From the NCBI RefSeq assembly GCF_001619955.1, contig NZ_LQQO01000021.1, forward strand, positions 57,438-121,437: a DNA stretch of 64,000 nt, given 5' to 3'. Position numbers and translations under genes: made by a program. Within the stretch, counting starts at the first letter, position 1, and each line of letters begins with the position of its first letter. The notes under the pieces were generated by a model. That model made no database searches, was not told the DNA's origin, and was given only the letters and a program-made list of their open reading frames with translations. This stretch comes from Sphingomonas hankookensis. Its GTDB lineage: Bacteria > Pseudomonadota > Alphaproteobacteria > Sphingomonadales > Sphingomonadaceae. Of the stretch, positions 1 to 8,757 are shown piece after piece.

Positions 1-1
1 G

Positions 2-1951
2 GGACAGCCGTGGTTTTGGATCGGCGCTTCCCCCGTCTATCCGCCACCGGCCTTCTTCTGGTGGTGGTTCGCATTCGATGCCTATGCGCCGTCAGTATTC
101 GAGCGCGGTGCCCTCATTGCAGTATCAGGCGGATTTCTGTCCTTCATGGTCGCTATCGCCATGTCTGTCTGGCGTGCCCGCGAACGCCGGAAGGCCGAAA
201 CCTATGGCTCGGCGCGGTGGGCCAATGAGCGCGAAATCCGCAAGGCGGGCATGCTCGGAGATGCTGGTGTGGTACTCGGACGCTTCGCGGACACCTATCT
301 CCGGCATGACGGGCCTGAGCATGTCCTCTGCTTCGCACCGACACGGTCAGGCAAAGGTGTGGGCCTGGTCGTTCCAACGCTGCTGACCTGGCCCGGATCG
401 GCGATCATTCACGACATCAAGGGCGAGAACTGGCAGCTCACGGCAGGCTTTCGCGCTCGCCATGGCCGCGTTCTACTGTTCGATCCGACCAATCCCGCTT
501 CCGCCGCTTACAATCCTCTGCTCGAGGTCCGGCGCGGCGAATGGGAAGTGCGCGATGTGCAGAATGTCGCCGACGTGCTGGTCGATCCTGAAGGCAGCCT
601 TGAAAAGCGCAACCACTGGGAAAAGACCAGCCATGCTTTGCTTGTCGGCGCGATCCTTCACGTGCTCTATGCCGAAAAGGACAAATCGCTCGCCGGGGTC
701 GCCGCGTTCCTGTCTGATCCGCGCTGCGGGATCGAAACGACGCTGCACCGGATGAAAGCCACCCGGCATCTTGGTGAAAAGGGTGTCCACCCCGTCGTGG
801 CGGCAGCGGCGCAGGAACTGCTCAACAAATCGGACAATGAGCGGTCCGGCGTGCTGTCGACCGCGATGTCGTTCCTTGGGCTCTACCGCGATCCGGTGGT
901 GGCGAAGGTCACCAGCGCGTCGCATTGGCGCATCGCAGACCTTATGGCCGGTCAGCATCCGACCTCGCTGTATCTCGTCATTCCGCCCGGTGACATCAGC
1001 CGGACCAAGCCGCTCATCCGGCTGCTCCTCAACCAGATCGGCCGACGCCTGACCGAAGACCTCAATCCCGGCAATCGTCCGCAGAGTCTGCTTCTCATGC
1101 TCGACGAGTTTCCGGCGCTCGGACGGCTCGATTTCTTCGAGAGCGCACTTGCCTTCATGGCGGGCTACGGGATCAAGGCGTTCCTGATCGCGCAGTCATT
1201 GAACCAGATCGAGAAGGCTTACGGCCAGAACAATGCCATCCTCGACAACTGTCACGTCAGGGTCAGTTTTGCGACCAATGACGAGCGGACTGCGAAGCGA
1301 ATCTCGGAAGCCTTGGGAACCGCGACGGAAATGCGGGCCATGAAGAATTATGCAGGGCACCGGCTTTCACCATGGCTGGGGCATCTCATGGTCTCGCGCT
1401 CCGAGACAGCACGGGCCTTGCTGACGCCCGGCGAAGTGATGCAACTGCCCCCAGATGACGAGGTCGTGATGGCTGCTGGGATCCCGCCGATCCGTGCGCA
1501 CAAGGCACGTTATTTCCGAGACCCGCGATTCACCATGCGTGTGCTCGAGCCACCAAAGCCGGTACACGCCAATTTCTCGAAAGCTGCTGCAGATGATTGG
1601 TCTGGCCGTGAGCCCATCCAAGCCGAACAGCTTCTCCAGGCTCCCGAGGCCAATGGACGGCCCGCAGCGATAGGAGCTTTGAAAACCACCAGGCCCAATG
1701 CGTCCGTCAAGAGGCGCAACATGAAGTCGAAGGCCGATAGTCAGACCGAGACCAGCGGTATCCGCCAGGAGCCCGGCCTGCCCGAGCATGAGAATATCGC
1801 GCCGGAGCCGGACCGTCCCTTCAACCCGTTCGATCCCGACGCCGACACATCCCCGGACGAGACGGTACAGAACCGGCAGGCCATTGACCGGGCCATGCGG
1901 CGCAATGCGCGTAATGCCTCGCTCGATCCAGACGATGGAATCGAGCTGTGA
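2..1951 (+). CDS. traG: TraG/VirD4-type conjugative coupling protein (5' end outside window)
   Basis: The reading frame is open from base 2, so the start codon lies upstream of the window. The first codons encode Trp/Phe-rich and then hydrophobic residues, the end of the usual N-terminal membrane anchor. The Walker A motif is seen as PTRSGKG (base ~340) and Walker B as LLLMLDEFPALG (base ~1100), both typical of TraG/VirD4. These hexameric inner-membrane ATPases bring the relaxase-DNA complex to the type IV secretion channel. The C-terminal ~130 residues are polar and low in complexity, as is common in the family. The gene overlaps the next one by 4 nt and heads the trb operon, the Tn4371/RP4-type order. 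The family call is very secure. Confidence 0.96.
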   Translation, partial: GQPWFWIGASPVYPPPAFFWWWFAFDAYAPSVFERGALIAVSGGFLSFMVAIAMSVWRARERRKAETYGSARWANEREIRKAGMLGDAGVVLGRFADTYLRHDGPEHVLCFAPTRSGKGVGLVVPTLLTWPGSAIIHDIKGENWQLTAGFRARHGRVLLFDPTNPASAAYNPLLEVRRGEWEVRDVQNVADVLVDPEGSLEKRNHWEKTSHALLVGAILHVLYAEKDKSLAGVAAFLSDPRCGIETTLHRMKATRHLGEKGVHPVVAAAAQELLNKSDNERSGVLSTAMSFLGLYRDPVVAKVTSASHWRIADLMAGQHPTSLYLVIPPGDISRTKPLIRLLLNQIGRRLTEDLNPGNRPQSLLLMLDEFPALGRLDFFESALAFMAGYGIKAFLIAQSLNQIEKAYGQNNAILDNCHVRVSFATNDERTAKRISEALGTATEMRAMKNYAGHRLSPWLGHLMVSRSETARALLTPGEVMQLPPDDEVVMAAGIPPIRAHKARYFRDPRFTMRVLEPPKPVHANFSKAAADDWSGREPIQAEQLLQAPEANGRPAAIGALKTTRPNASVKRRNMKSKADSQTETSGIRQEPGLPEHENIAPEPDRPFNPFDPDADTSPDETVQNRQAIDRAMRRNARNASLDPDDGIEL

Positions 1952-2352
1952 AGAAGCCTGATCGCCAAAAGATGACGTTCCGCATCGATGCCCACTTGGC
2001 GCGACAGCTTTCGGAGCGTGCGCGGTCCAGGCGGGTGTCGCAAACAGAAGTCCTCGAGGCCGCGCTCGCTTCGATGCTCACTCCTGACCAGGAGGAACGG
2101 GTCGAGGCCGTGCTGACCAAGCGGCTCGACCGGATATCGCGGCAGCTTGAGCGCCTCGAATGGCATGTTGAGCTGTCGAATGAAGCGTTTGCGATCTTCG
2201 TGCGGTTCTGGCTGACCAGCAATGCTCCGTTGCCCGACGAGGCAATGCGGGCGGCACAGACAACCGGGAAAAAGCGGTATCAGGCCTTTGTGGAGTCCTT
2301 AGCGCGGCGGATGGAGACTGGGCCGAAGCTGCGGGAAGAGATGGAAGGGTAA
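1948..2352 (+). CDS. CopG/ribbon-helix-helix-like protein of the tra operon
   Basis: 134 aa with a GTG start (GTGA overlap with the traG stop), which implies translational coupling. Residues ~8-45 fit a ribbon-helix-helix DNA-binding fold: a short basic strand containing MTFRIDAHLARQL, then a helix with SQTEVLEAAL. The rest is a charged helix that could oligomerise. Small CopG-like genes at this position, between traG and trbB, are common in Tn4371-like and alphaproteobacterial conjugation clusters. A role as operon autoregulator or accessory DNA-binding protein is inferred. No operator could be assigned from sequence alone. Confidence 0.85.
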   Translation: MKKPDRQKMTFRIDAHLARQLSERARSRRVSQTEVLEAALASMLTPDQEERVEAVLTKRLDRISRQLERLEWHVELSNEAFAIFVRFWLTSNAPLPDEAMRAAQTTGKKRYQAFVESLARRMETGPKLREEMEG

Positions 2353-2550
2353 GAAACCGACCCTGGCGATGGCCTTTGGTTTGTGGTCAGCCTCTCATCC
2401 GACTTTAAGCCCACAACATCATCACGAAGGTTAATGCCGTCACATACGCGCGCCGGCAGTGCCCCTGCAAAAATGTTGCCTGACATTTTCTGCTGCCCGG
2501 CACATATATTCATGCTTCATATGGCCGGAAATTCCAGAAATTGGTGATGC

Positions 2551-3561
2551 ATGCTCGTACTGGTGGAAGACAAAAAGGCGAAAGACGCAGCCCAGAAGGC
2601 TATGGAAGACGGCCTGACTAGATCTTTGCAGTGCATCGGAAAGCGCAACATCGGCTTTCCCAGCGGAAATCTCGACGAAACTATGTATGCCAACGGTGAC
2701 GGCACTTTGTGGGCAGCGTTCTCGCATGCCAATGATGCCAAAATACCGAGGCGCTGGAATGCCTTCGGAGTCTATGACAGCGAGCGCCATACCCAGATGA
2801 TTACCGTCGAGATTAACGTCCCGACCACTACGAATTCCGCATCTGTCGCAGGTTTCTTCGCTCACGACCCATCAACGGGCGCCACCTATCTCATGCACGA
2901 TGGAAGCGTGGGCGGCGGGAAAAAGGGCGTTGGACGCGGTGCTTTCATGAGTTGGTCAGACAGTGTCCTAGAGGATGTCGAACGAACGACAGGCGAGCCA
3001 AGATCAGGGATCGTCATCGGTCGGGTAGATGATCCCGATCTGGCTGGCCGCATCTGGACCTTCGTCTGCACCGTCCGTCAATTCAAGGACGCCGTGAAGC
3101 GAGGAGACCTTGATAACGTCGCTGCTCGTAAGAAGATCGCTGAATGGGATAAATTCAGAGATGAAGCTTCAGGCCGCCGGAAAGGACGGCGACGCCCCGA
3201 GTTCGATTATTTTTCTTACCACGGCGATGTTGTGAGGGCGCTTCGTGATGAACGCCAGGCAATGGCCGCAAAAAATGAAGTGGTCGTAAACAGTCTGCTT
3301 GTCGACCTCATGGTGAAAATCGGAAGCAGGATGACCGAAATTTATGAGGTCAAAACGGACTGCGGGCGCCAGTCTCTCTACACAGGTATCGGTCAACTCT
3401 TAGCCCACTCAGTCCGCGAAGGCGCAGAAGTCAATCGGACACTGGTCCTGCCAGAAGGGGACCTGCCAGAGGGGATGGATCTCTGCTTAGCAGAACTCGG
3501 AATCAAGTTGCGCCGCTTCCACCTAACGCCAGCACCGAACCGCAAGGTTGTATTGGCCTAA
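2551..3561 (+). CDS. Unknown protein with a probable PD-(D/E)XK nuclease-like C-terminus
   Basis: 336 aa, no family recognised with confidence. The N-terminal half (to about residue 200) has a hydrophobic/aromatic pattern but no motif I know. Near the C-terminus, D252, then E266-V-K268 and a following QSLYTGIGQLLAHS stretch resemble the catalytic D...ExK and the Q/Y helix of restriction-endonuclease-like folds. The gene sits between copG and trbB, breaking an operon whose other genes overlap, with ~190-200 bp of non-coding DNA on each side, and it is more AT-rich than its neighbours. A weak promoter-like pair (CTGACA at 2480, TATATT at 2505) precedes it. I read it as acquired cargo, perhaps a defence nuclease; that function is inference. 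Confidence 0.6.
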   Translation: MLVLVEDKKAKDAAQKAMEDGLTRSLQCIGKRNIGFPSGNLDETMYANGDGTLWAAFSHANDAKIPRRWNAFGVYDSERHTQMITVEINVPTTTNSASVAGFFAHDPSTGATYLMHDGSVGGGKKGVGRGAFMSWSDSVLEDVERTTGEPRSGIVIGRVDDPDLAGRIWTFVCTVRQFKDAVKRGDLDNVAARKKIAEWDKFRDEASGRRKGRRRPEFDYFSYHGDVVRALRDERQAMAAKNEVVVNSLLVDLMVKIGSRMTEIYEVKTDCGRQSLYTGIGQLLAHSVREGAEVNRTLVLPEGDLPEGMDLCLAELGIKLRRFHLTPAPNRKVVLA

Positions 3562-3750
3562 CCATCAAATCCCCGGCGTAAGCGTCGCAGCGTCGACGGC
3601 TGATACAGGTCGCAATCTACGCTCATCCCTGTTTTTCTGCGCCCCACTACGATGATGCTAAATCCTTGTTGAATCTGCCCCTTTTCTGCGTCTCTTAATC
3701 GTCCCCGTCGAGCAGGACGAACTTGTCCCGCTCCCAAGGCGGGGTATCCG

Positions 3751-4734
3751 ATGGGCATTGAGCCAGTCAAAATCGAGGCACGTTCACGCGGCGCACGCAT
3801 GCTGCGCACCGCGATGGGTGCATCGATCTCAACCTGGCTTGCCGATCCGCAGGTCATCGAGATCATGCTCAATCCCGATGGGCGGCTCTGGGTCGATCGT
3901 TTGGGTATGGGTCTCTCGGACAGCGGTGACCGGCTAACGGCTGCCGATGGGGAGCGCATAATCCGCTTGGTCGCTCATCATGTCGGTGCCGAAGTCCACA
4001 GCGATGCTCCCCGCGTGTCGGCCGAGCTGCCGGAAAGCGGGGAGAGGTTTGAAGGCCTTCTGCCACCGGTGGTAGCCGCACCAACCTTCGCGATCCGCAA
4101 GCCCGCCATCGCAGTGTTTCTGCTCGAAGACTATGTCGGTTCCGGGATCATGTCCGTTCAAGAGGCCGCAACGCTTCGCTCCGGCGTGGCTGACCGCCTC
4201 AACATCCTCGTCGCGGGCGGAACCGGCACCGGCAAAACCACCCTGACCAATGCTCTACTCGCCGAGGTGGCCAGAACCACAGATAGAGTCGTGCTCATCG
4301 AAGACACCCGCGAGCTGCAATGTCGCGCGCCAAACCTCGTGGCAATGCGGACAAAAGATGGCGTGGCTTCGCTATCCGACCTGGTTCGATCCAGCCTCCG
4401 TCTGCGCCCTGACCGGATCCCGATTGGCGAAGTGCGCGGCGCCGAGGCGCTCGATCTGCTCAAAGCCTGGGGCACTGGCCACCCTGGCGGGATCGGAACG
4501 ATCCATGCCGGAAGCGCCATGGGCGCACTTCGGCGGATGGAGCAATTAATCCAGGAAGCGGTCCTCACCGTTCCGCGCGCCCTGATTGCCGAGACTATCA
4601 ACCTCGTTGCCGTGCTGGTGCGCGAGGGCACGGGACGACGTCTCGCTGAACTGGCCCGCGTCGACGGGCTCGACCCTGTCACCGGCGATTATCGACTGAT
4701 CCCCGCCACCCAAACTCAAGGAAACCTCCTATGA
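3751..4734 (+). CDS. trbB: TrbB, conjugation secretion ATPase (VirB11 family)
   Basis: 327 aa. The Walker A motif [10 protein letters not shown] lies near residue 155. The [10 protein letters not shown] stretch and the [13 protein letters not shown] region match the Asp-box and His-box of VirB11/TrbB traffic ATPases. These form cytoplasmic hexamers at the base of the type IV channel and power pilus assembly and substrate transfer. Length is normal for the family. The ATG at 3751 follows an AAGGCGGGG purine-rich stretch. It begins a run of tightly packed trb genes; its stop overlaps the trbC start by 4 nt. Confidence 0.95.
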   Translation: MGIEPVKIEARSRGARMLRTAMGASISTWLADPQVIEIMLNPDGRLWVDRLGMGLSDSGDRLTAADGERIIRLVAHHVGAEVHSDAPRVSAELPESGERFEGLLPPVVAAPTFAIRKPAIAVFLLEDYVGSGIMSVQEAATLRSGVADRLNILVAGGTGTGKTTLTNALLAEVARTTDRVVLIEDTRELQCRAPNLVAMRTKDGVASLSDLVRSSLRLRPDRIPIGEVRGAEALDLLKAWGTGHPGGIGTIHAGSAMGALRRMEQLIQEAVLTVPRALIAETINLVAVLVREGTGRRLAELARVDGLDPVTGDYRLIPATQTQGNLL

Positions 4735-5063
4735 CCCGTGCCCTCCGGCGTGGCACCACTCGTGCTTCGCTCGCCGCTGCCGCAGCATTTGTTGCGGTGG
4801 CCACTTCCACCCCGGCCCTTGCTGGTGGATCGTCGATGCCGTGGGAAGCACCACTGCAATCGATCCTTGAAAGCATCGAAGGGCCGGTCGCCAAGATTGT
4901 CGCGGTGATCATCATCATCGTCACCGGCCTCAGCTTGGCGTTCGGCGATACGTCCGGCGGCTTTCGCCGGCTGATCCAGATCGTTTTCGGCCTCTCGATC
5001 GCCTTTGCCGCATCGAGCTTCTTCCTCAGCTTCTTCAGCTTTGGCGGCGGGGCGCTCATCTGA
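4731..5063 (+). CDS. trbC: TrbC, pilin (VirB2 family)
   Basis: 110 aa. It has an N-terminal signal sequence (basic start, Ala-rich core, likely cleavage after TPALA near residue 29). Two hydrophobic segments follow (roughly residues 50-72 and 82-102), the layout of TrbC/VirB2 pilins. The mature product would be the main subunit of the conjugative pilus in the inner membrane. It overlaps trbB by 4 nt and shares one base with trbD. Order and size match other trb operons, so the call is secure despite short length. Confidence 0.93.
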   Translation: MTRALRRGTTRASLAAAAAFVAVATSTPALAGGSSMPWEAPLQSILESIEGPVAKIVAVIIIIVTGLSLAFGDTSGGFRRLIQIVFGLSIAFAASSFFLSFFSFGGGALI

Positions 5064-5332
5064 TGCCACCGGCTGACGATATCTTGGGCTACTACGCGCC
5101 GGTCCACCGCGCGCTGGCAGAGCCGATTCTGCTCGGCGGTGCCCCTCGTGCTCTGGCCATCGTCAATGGTACGTTGGCGGGCGCGATTGGCCTCGGCTTG
5201 CGGCTGTGGCTCGCGGGCCTCGCGATATGGGCAATCGGACACGCGCTCGCTGTCTGGGCGGCCCGGCGCGATCCCCAGTTTGTCGACGTCGCGCGTCGTC
5301 ACCTCAAATATCCGACGTGGGTGCGGCCATGA
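5063..5332 (+). CDS. trbD: TrbD, inner-membrane T4SS component (VirB3 family)
   Basis: 89 aa. A short N-terminal part containing PVHRALAEPILLGGAPR, typical of TrbD/VirB3, is followed by a hydrophobic hairpin (residues ~30-70), then an FVDVARRHL-type C-terminus close to the family pattern. TrbD anchors at the inner membrane and works with the TrbE ATPase in pilus biogenesis. The start overlaps the trbC stop (TGATG), and the stop overlaps the ATG of trbE. Confidence 0.92.
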   Translation: MPPADDILGYYAPVHRALAEPILLGGAPRALAIVNGTLAGAIGLGLRLWLAGLAIWAIGHALAVWAARRDPQFVDVARRHLKYPTWVRP

Positions 5333-7785
5333 TGTCGCTCCGCGAATACCGCGCCAAATCCGCCAGTCTGGCCGATTTCCTCCCCTGGGTCGCACTGGTG
5401 GGGCCGGGCGTGGTGCTCAACAAGGACGGATCGTTTCAGCGCACGGCGCGCTTTCGCGGTCCGGATCTCGACAGCGCCACGCCCGCTGAGCTGGTTGCCG
5501 TGACATCACGCCTCAATAATGCCCTGAGACGACTGGGCTCGGGATGGGCCGTGTTCGTCGAAGCGCAGCGTGTCCCCGCACAGGCTTACCCGCACAGCAA
5601 TTTCCCCGATCCCGTTTCGGCCCTGGTCGACATGGAACGTCGTGAGCAGTTTCGCGAAGAGGGAGCGCACTTCGAGAGCGGCTACTACCTCACCCTGCTG
5701 TGGATGCCGCCGCCGGAGGATGCGGCCCGTGCCGAAAGCTGGCTCTACGAGGGCAAGGCGGCGACGGGTGTCGACCCAAACGAGCTGGTTAAGTCCTTCG
5801 TCGATCGGACGGACCGCGTACTGCACCTTGTCGAGGGCTTCATGCCCGATGCCGGCTGGCTCGATGATCGCGCGACGCTGACCTATCTTCACAGCACTGT
5901 TTCCACCAAAATCCAGCATGTCCGCGTTCCCGAAACGCCCGTCTATCTCGACGCCTTGCTGACCGACGAGCCGCTGACCGGCGGTCTCGAACCGAAGCTC
6001 GGGCAAGCCCATCTGCGCACACTCACCATTACCGGCTTCCCGACCGCAACATTTCCCGGACTGCTCGACGAACTCAACCGGCAGGCATTTCCATACCGGT
6101 GGTCGACCCGTGCGATCATGCTCGACAAGACCGATGCAACCAAGCTGCTGGCAAAAATCCGCCGCCAATGGTTCGCCAAGCGCAAATCGGTCGCCGCCAT
6201 TCTCAAGGAGGTGATGACCAACGAGCAATCGGTACTCATGGATTCGGACGCTTCGAACAAGGCTGCCGACGCTGACATGGCGCTTCAGGAACTCGGCGCC
6301 GACCATGCCGGCATTGCCTACGTTACGGCAACGGTCACCGTTTGGGACCGCGATCCGGCGCTTGCTGCCGAGAAGCTTCGCCTGGTCGAGAAGGTCATCC
6401 AGGGCCGCGATTTCACCTGCACGATCGAGGGCATGAACGCGATCGAGGCGTGGCTGGGATCGCTCCCCGGCCATGTCTACGCCAATGTCCGCCAGCCCCC
6501 CATTTCCACGCTCAATCTCGCCCACCTGATCCCCCTGTCAGCGGTATGGGCGGGAGCGGAACGGGACGAGCATTTCGGTGACGCCCCCTTGCTTTACGGC
6601 AAGACCGAAGGCTCGACCCCGTTCCGCCTTTCCCTTCATGTCGGCGATGTCGGCCACAGCCTGATTGTTGGCCCGACAGGGGCCGGGAAATCGGTGCTGC
6701 TTGCGCTGATGGCGCTGCAATTCCGGCGCTACCCCGGCTCGCAAATCTTCGCCTTCGACTTCGGCGGTTCCATCCGGGCCGCAGCACTTGGAATGGGCGG
6801 CGATTGGCAGGACCTGGGCGGTGCCCTCAGCGCAGATGAGGATGACAACACGGCCGTCGCGCTTCAACCGCTCGCCCGAATCGACAATCCGGGTGAGCGC
6901 GCCTGGGCCGCGGAATGGCTGGCAGCGATGTTCGCGGGCGAAGGCGTGCATGTTGACCCGGCGGCAAAGGAGCATCTCTGGTCGGCGCTGACGTCACTTG
7001 CGTCCGCCCCGCCGCCCGAACGCACCCTGACCGGACTAGCCGTACTGCTGCAATCGCAGGAGCTGAAACAGGCGCTGTCGCCCTACCTCGTCGGAGGCCC
7101 CTGGGGCAGGCTGCTTGATGCCGAGCAGGAACGTCTTGGTGAGGCCCCGGTCCAGGCATTCGAGACCGAGGGTCTAATCGGCGCGTCGTCGGCTGCGGCT
7201 GTTCTCGCCTATCTGTTTCACCGGATCGAAGGTCGGCTCGACGGCTCGCCAACCATGATCATCATCGATGAGGGCTGGCTGGTGCTCGATAGCCCGGCCT
7301 TTGCCGCACAACTGCGCGAATGGCTGAAGACGCTGCGCAAGAAGAATGCCAGCGTCATCTTCGCCACGCAAAGCCTTGCCGACATCGAGACCTCGGCTAT
7401 CGCGCCGGCCATCATCGAGAGCTGCCCGACGCGGATATTTCTGCCTAACGAGCGGGCCGCCGAACCCCAGATTGCCAAGGTGTATGAGCGGTTTGGACTG
7501 AATGACCGGCAAATCGAGATCCTGAGCCGGGCCACGCCGAAGCGCGATTATTACTGCCAGTCACGGCGCGGCAATCGCCTGTTCGAACTTGGCCTTGGCG
7601 AGGTCGCACTCGCCTTCAGCGCGGCATCCTCCAAATCCGACCAGCTCCGCATTGCCGAACTTGTCGCTGCCCATGGCCGCGACGGTTTTGCCGCGGCCTG
7701 GCTCCGGCATCGCAGCCTCGCATGGGCGGCCGAACTGCTTCCTCCCCCGCCGCCCGCACTCAACGGAAAGGAAATCCTCCCATGA
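5329..7785 (+). CDS. trbE: TrbE, conjugation ATPase (VirB4 family)
   Basis: About 818 aa from the ATG at 5329, chosen because it overlaps the trbD stop (ATGA); a longer frame upstream lies inside trbD and is not expected to be used. The C-terminal half carries Walker A (GPTGAGKSVL) and Walker B (TMIIIDEGWLVLD) motifs and an ATQS sensor stretch, the pattern of VirB4/TrbE. This is the largest ATPase of the channel; it extracts pilin from the membrane and is needed for substrate transfer. Full length and intact. Confidence 0.95.
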   Translation: MMSLREYRAKSASLADFLPWVALVGPGVVLNKDGSFQRTARFRGPDLDSATPAELVAVTSRLNNALRRLGSGWAVFVEAQRVPAQAYPHSNFPDPVSALVDMERREQFREEGAHFESGYYLTLLWMPPPEDAARAESWLYEGKAATGVDPNELVKSFVDRTDRVLHLVEGFMPDAGWLDDRATLTYLHSTVSTKIQHVRVPETPVYLDALLTDEPLTGGLEPKLGQAHLRTLTITGFPTATFPGLLDELNRQAFPYRWSTRAIMLDKTDATKLLAKIRRQWFAKRKSVAAILKEVMTNEQSVLMDSDASNKAADADMALQELGADHAGIAYVTATVTVWDRDPALAAEKLRLVEKVIQGRDFTCTIEGMNAIEAWLGSLPGHVYANVRQPPISTLNLAHLIPLSAVWAGAERDEHFGDAPLLYGKTEGSTPFRLSLHVGDVGHSLIVGPTGAGKSVLLALMALQFRRYPGSQIFAFDFGGSIRAAALGMGGDWQDLGGALSADEDDNTAVALQPLARIDNPGERAWAAEWLAAMFAGEGVHVDPAAKEHLWSALTSLASAPPPERTLTGLAVLLQSQELKQALSPYLVGGPWGRLLDAEQERLGEAPVQAFETEGLIGASSAAAVLAYLFHRIEGRLDGSPTMIIIDEGWLVLDSPAFAAQLREWLKTLRKKNASVIFATQSLADIETSAIAPAIIESCPTRIFLPNERAAEPQIAKVYERFGLNDRQIEILSRATPKRDYYCQSRRGNRLFELGLGEVALAFSAASSKSDQLRIAELVAAHGRDGFAAAWLRHRSLAWAAELLPPPPPALNGKEILP

Positions 7786-8501
7786 AAATTCCCGTCCTCC
7801 GCCGCACCCTCATGGCGACGGCAATCGCCACCTCGCTGGTGGCAGGCACCATGATCGCCGCGCCAGCGCAGGCCCAGTTCGGCGGGATTGTCTATGATCC
7901 CAGCAACTACGCGCAAAACGTGCTGACCGCCGCCCGGACGCTGCAGCAGATCAACAACCAGATCCAGCAGATCCAGAATCAGGCGACCAGCTTGATCAAC
8001 GAAGCGCGCAATCTCGCCAGCTTGCCGGTGTCGACGATCCAGACGCTCCAGCAACAGGTCGATCAGACACGGCAGTTGCTCAACCAGGCGCAGCGGATCG
8101 CCTACGATGTAACCGACGTCCAGCAGGTGTTCAACGGTCGCTACAAGGGCGCAGCCCTGTCAGCGGGACAGGCTCAGATGGTCGCCAATGCCGATGCCCG
8201 CTGGCAGGACAGCGTCGGCGCGTTTGAAGATGCCATGAAGGTTCAGGCCGGGATCGTTGGCAATCTCGGCGCGACCCGCAGCACCATCACGACGCTTGTT
8301 GGTGCCAGCCAGTCGGCAACAGGCGCTCTTCAGGCAGCACAGGCGGGAAATCAGCTGCTCGCGTTGCAGACCCAGCAGCTTGCCGATCTGACAGCGGTCA
8401 TCGCGGCGCAGGGCCGCGCACAGGCACTGGAAGCTGCCCGCAGTGCAGCGACTGAGGCTGAAGGACGCGAGCGCTTCCGCCGCTTCCGGACCCGCAACTG
8501 A
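7782..8501 (+). CDS. trbJ: TrbJ, VirB5-like pilus-tip/mating-pair protein
   Basis: 239 aa from ATG 7782, which overlaps the trbE stop. It has a clear signal peptide with a basic n-region, a hydrophobic core and an AQA-type cleavage site near residue 27, then FGGIVYDPSNYAQN, a TrbJ hallmark. A Gln/Asn-rich coiled-coil region follows (LQQINNQIQQIQNQ). VirB5-like proteins are periplasmic and pilus-associated and help contact the recipient. The start upstream at 7722 lies within trbE and lacks a signal peptide, so it was rejected. Confidence 0.94.
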   Translation: MKIPVLRRTLMATAIATSLVAGTMIAAPAQAQFGGIVYDPSNYAQNVLTAARTLQQINNQIQQIQNQATSLINEARNLASLPVSTIQTLQQQVDQTRQLLNQAQRIAYDVTDVQQVFNGRYKGAALSAGQAQMVANADARWQDSVGAFEDAMKVQAGIVGNLGATRSTITTLVGASQSATGALQAAQAGNQLLALQTQQLADLTAVIAAQGRAQALEAARSAATEAEGRERFRRFRTRN

Positions 8502-8502
8502 C

Positions 8503-8757
8503 ATGAGCCGGTCGGTCAAGTTGGCGGCGGCCGCAGCACTTGGCGGGCTCCTCATGGCGATCGCGATTGCTTCGGCAACGCGGTCGCCAGTGGTGCCAAC
8601 GACGACCATCCTTGTCGCTGACGAGGCAACGTCTCCCGACCCTCATGCCGCCGAACTCAGGCGCTGTCGGACAATCACCATGCCGGAATCTGGGTGCGAC
8701 GCCGTCTGGGATGCCGAACGCCAGCGATTTTTCCATGGAAGGGATGGTCACCGATGA
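8503..8757 (+). CDS. trbK: TrbK-alt-like small membrane protein, possible entry exclusion factor
   Basis: 84 aa, starting 1 nt after the trbJ stop. One N-terminal hydrophobic segment (about residues 5-25) is followed by a short periplasmic domain with a Cys pair pattern: RRC, then GCDAVWDAERQRFF. That ending is what I associate with the TrbK-alt group found between trbJ and trbL. In RP4, TrbK is an entry-exclusion lipoprotein blocking redundant transfer; here the canonical lipobox is not obvious, so function is inferred from position and the C-terminal motif. It overlaps trbL by 4 nt. Confidence 0.8.
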   Translation: MSRSVKLAAAAALGGLLMAIAIASATRSPVVPTTTILVADEATSPDPHAAELRRCRTITMPESGCDAVWDAERQRFFHGRDGHR

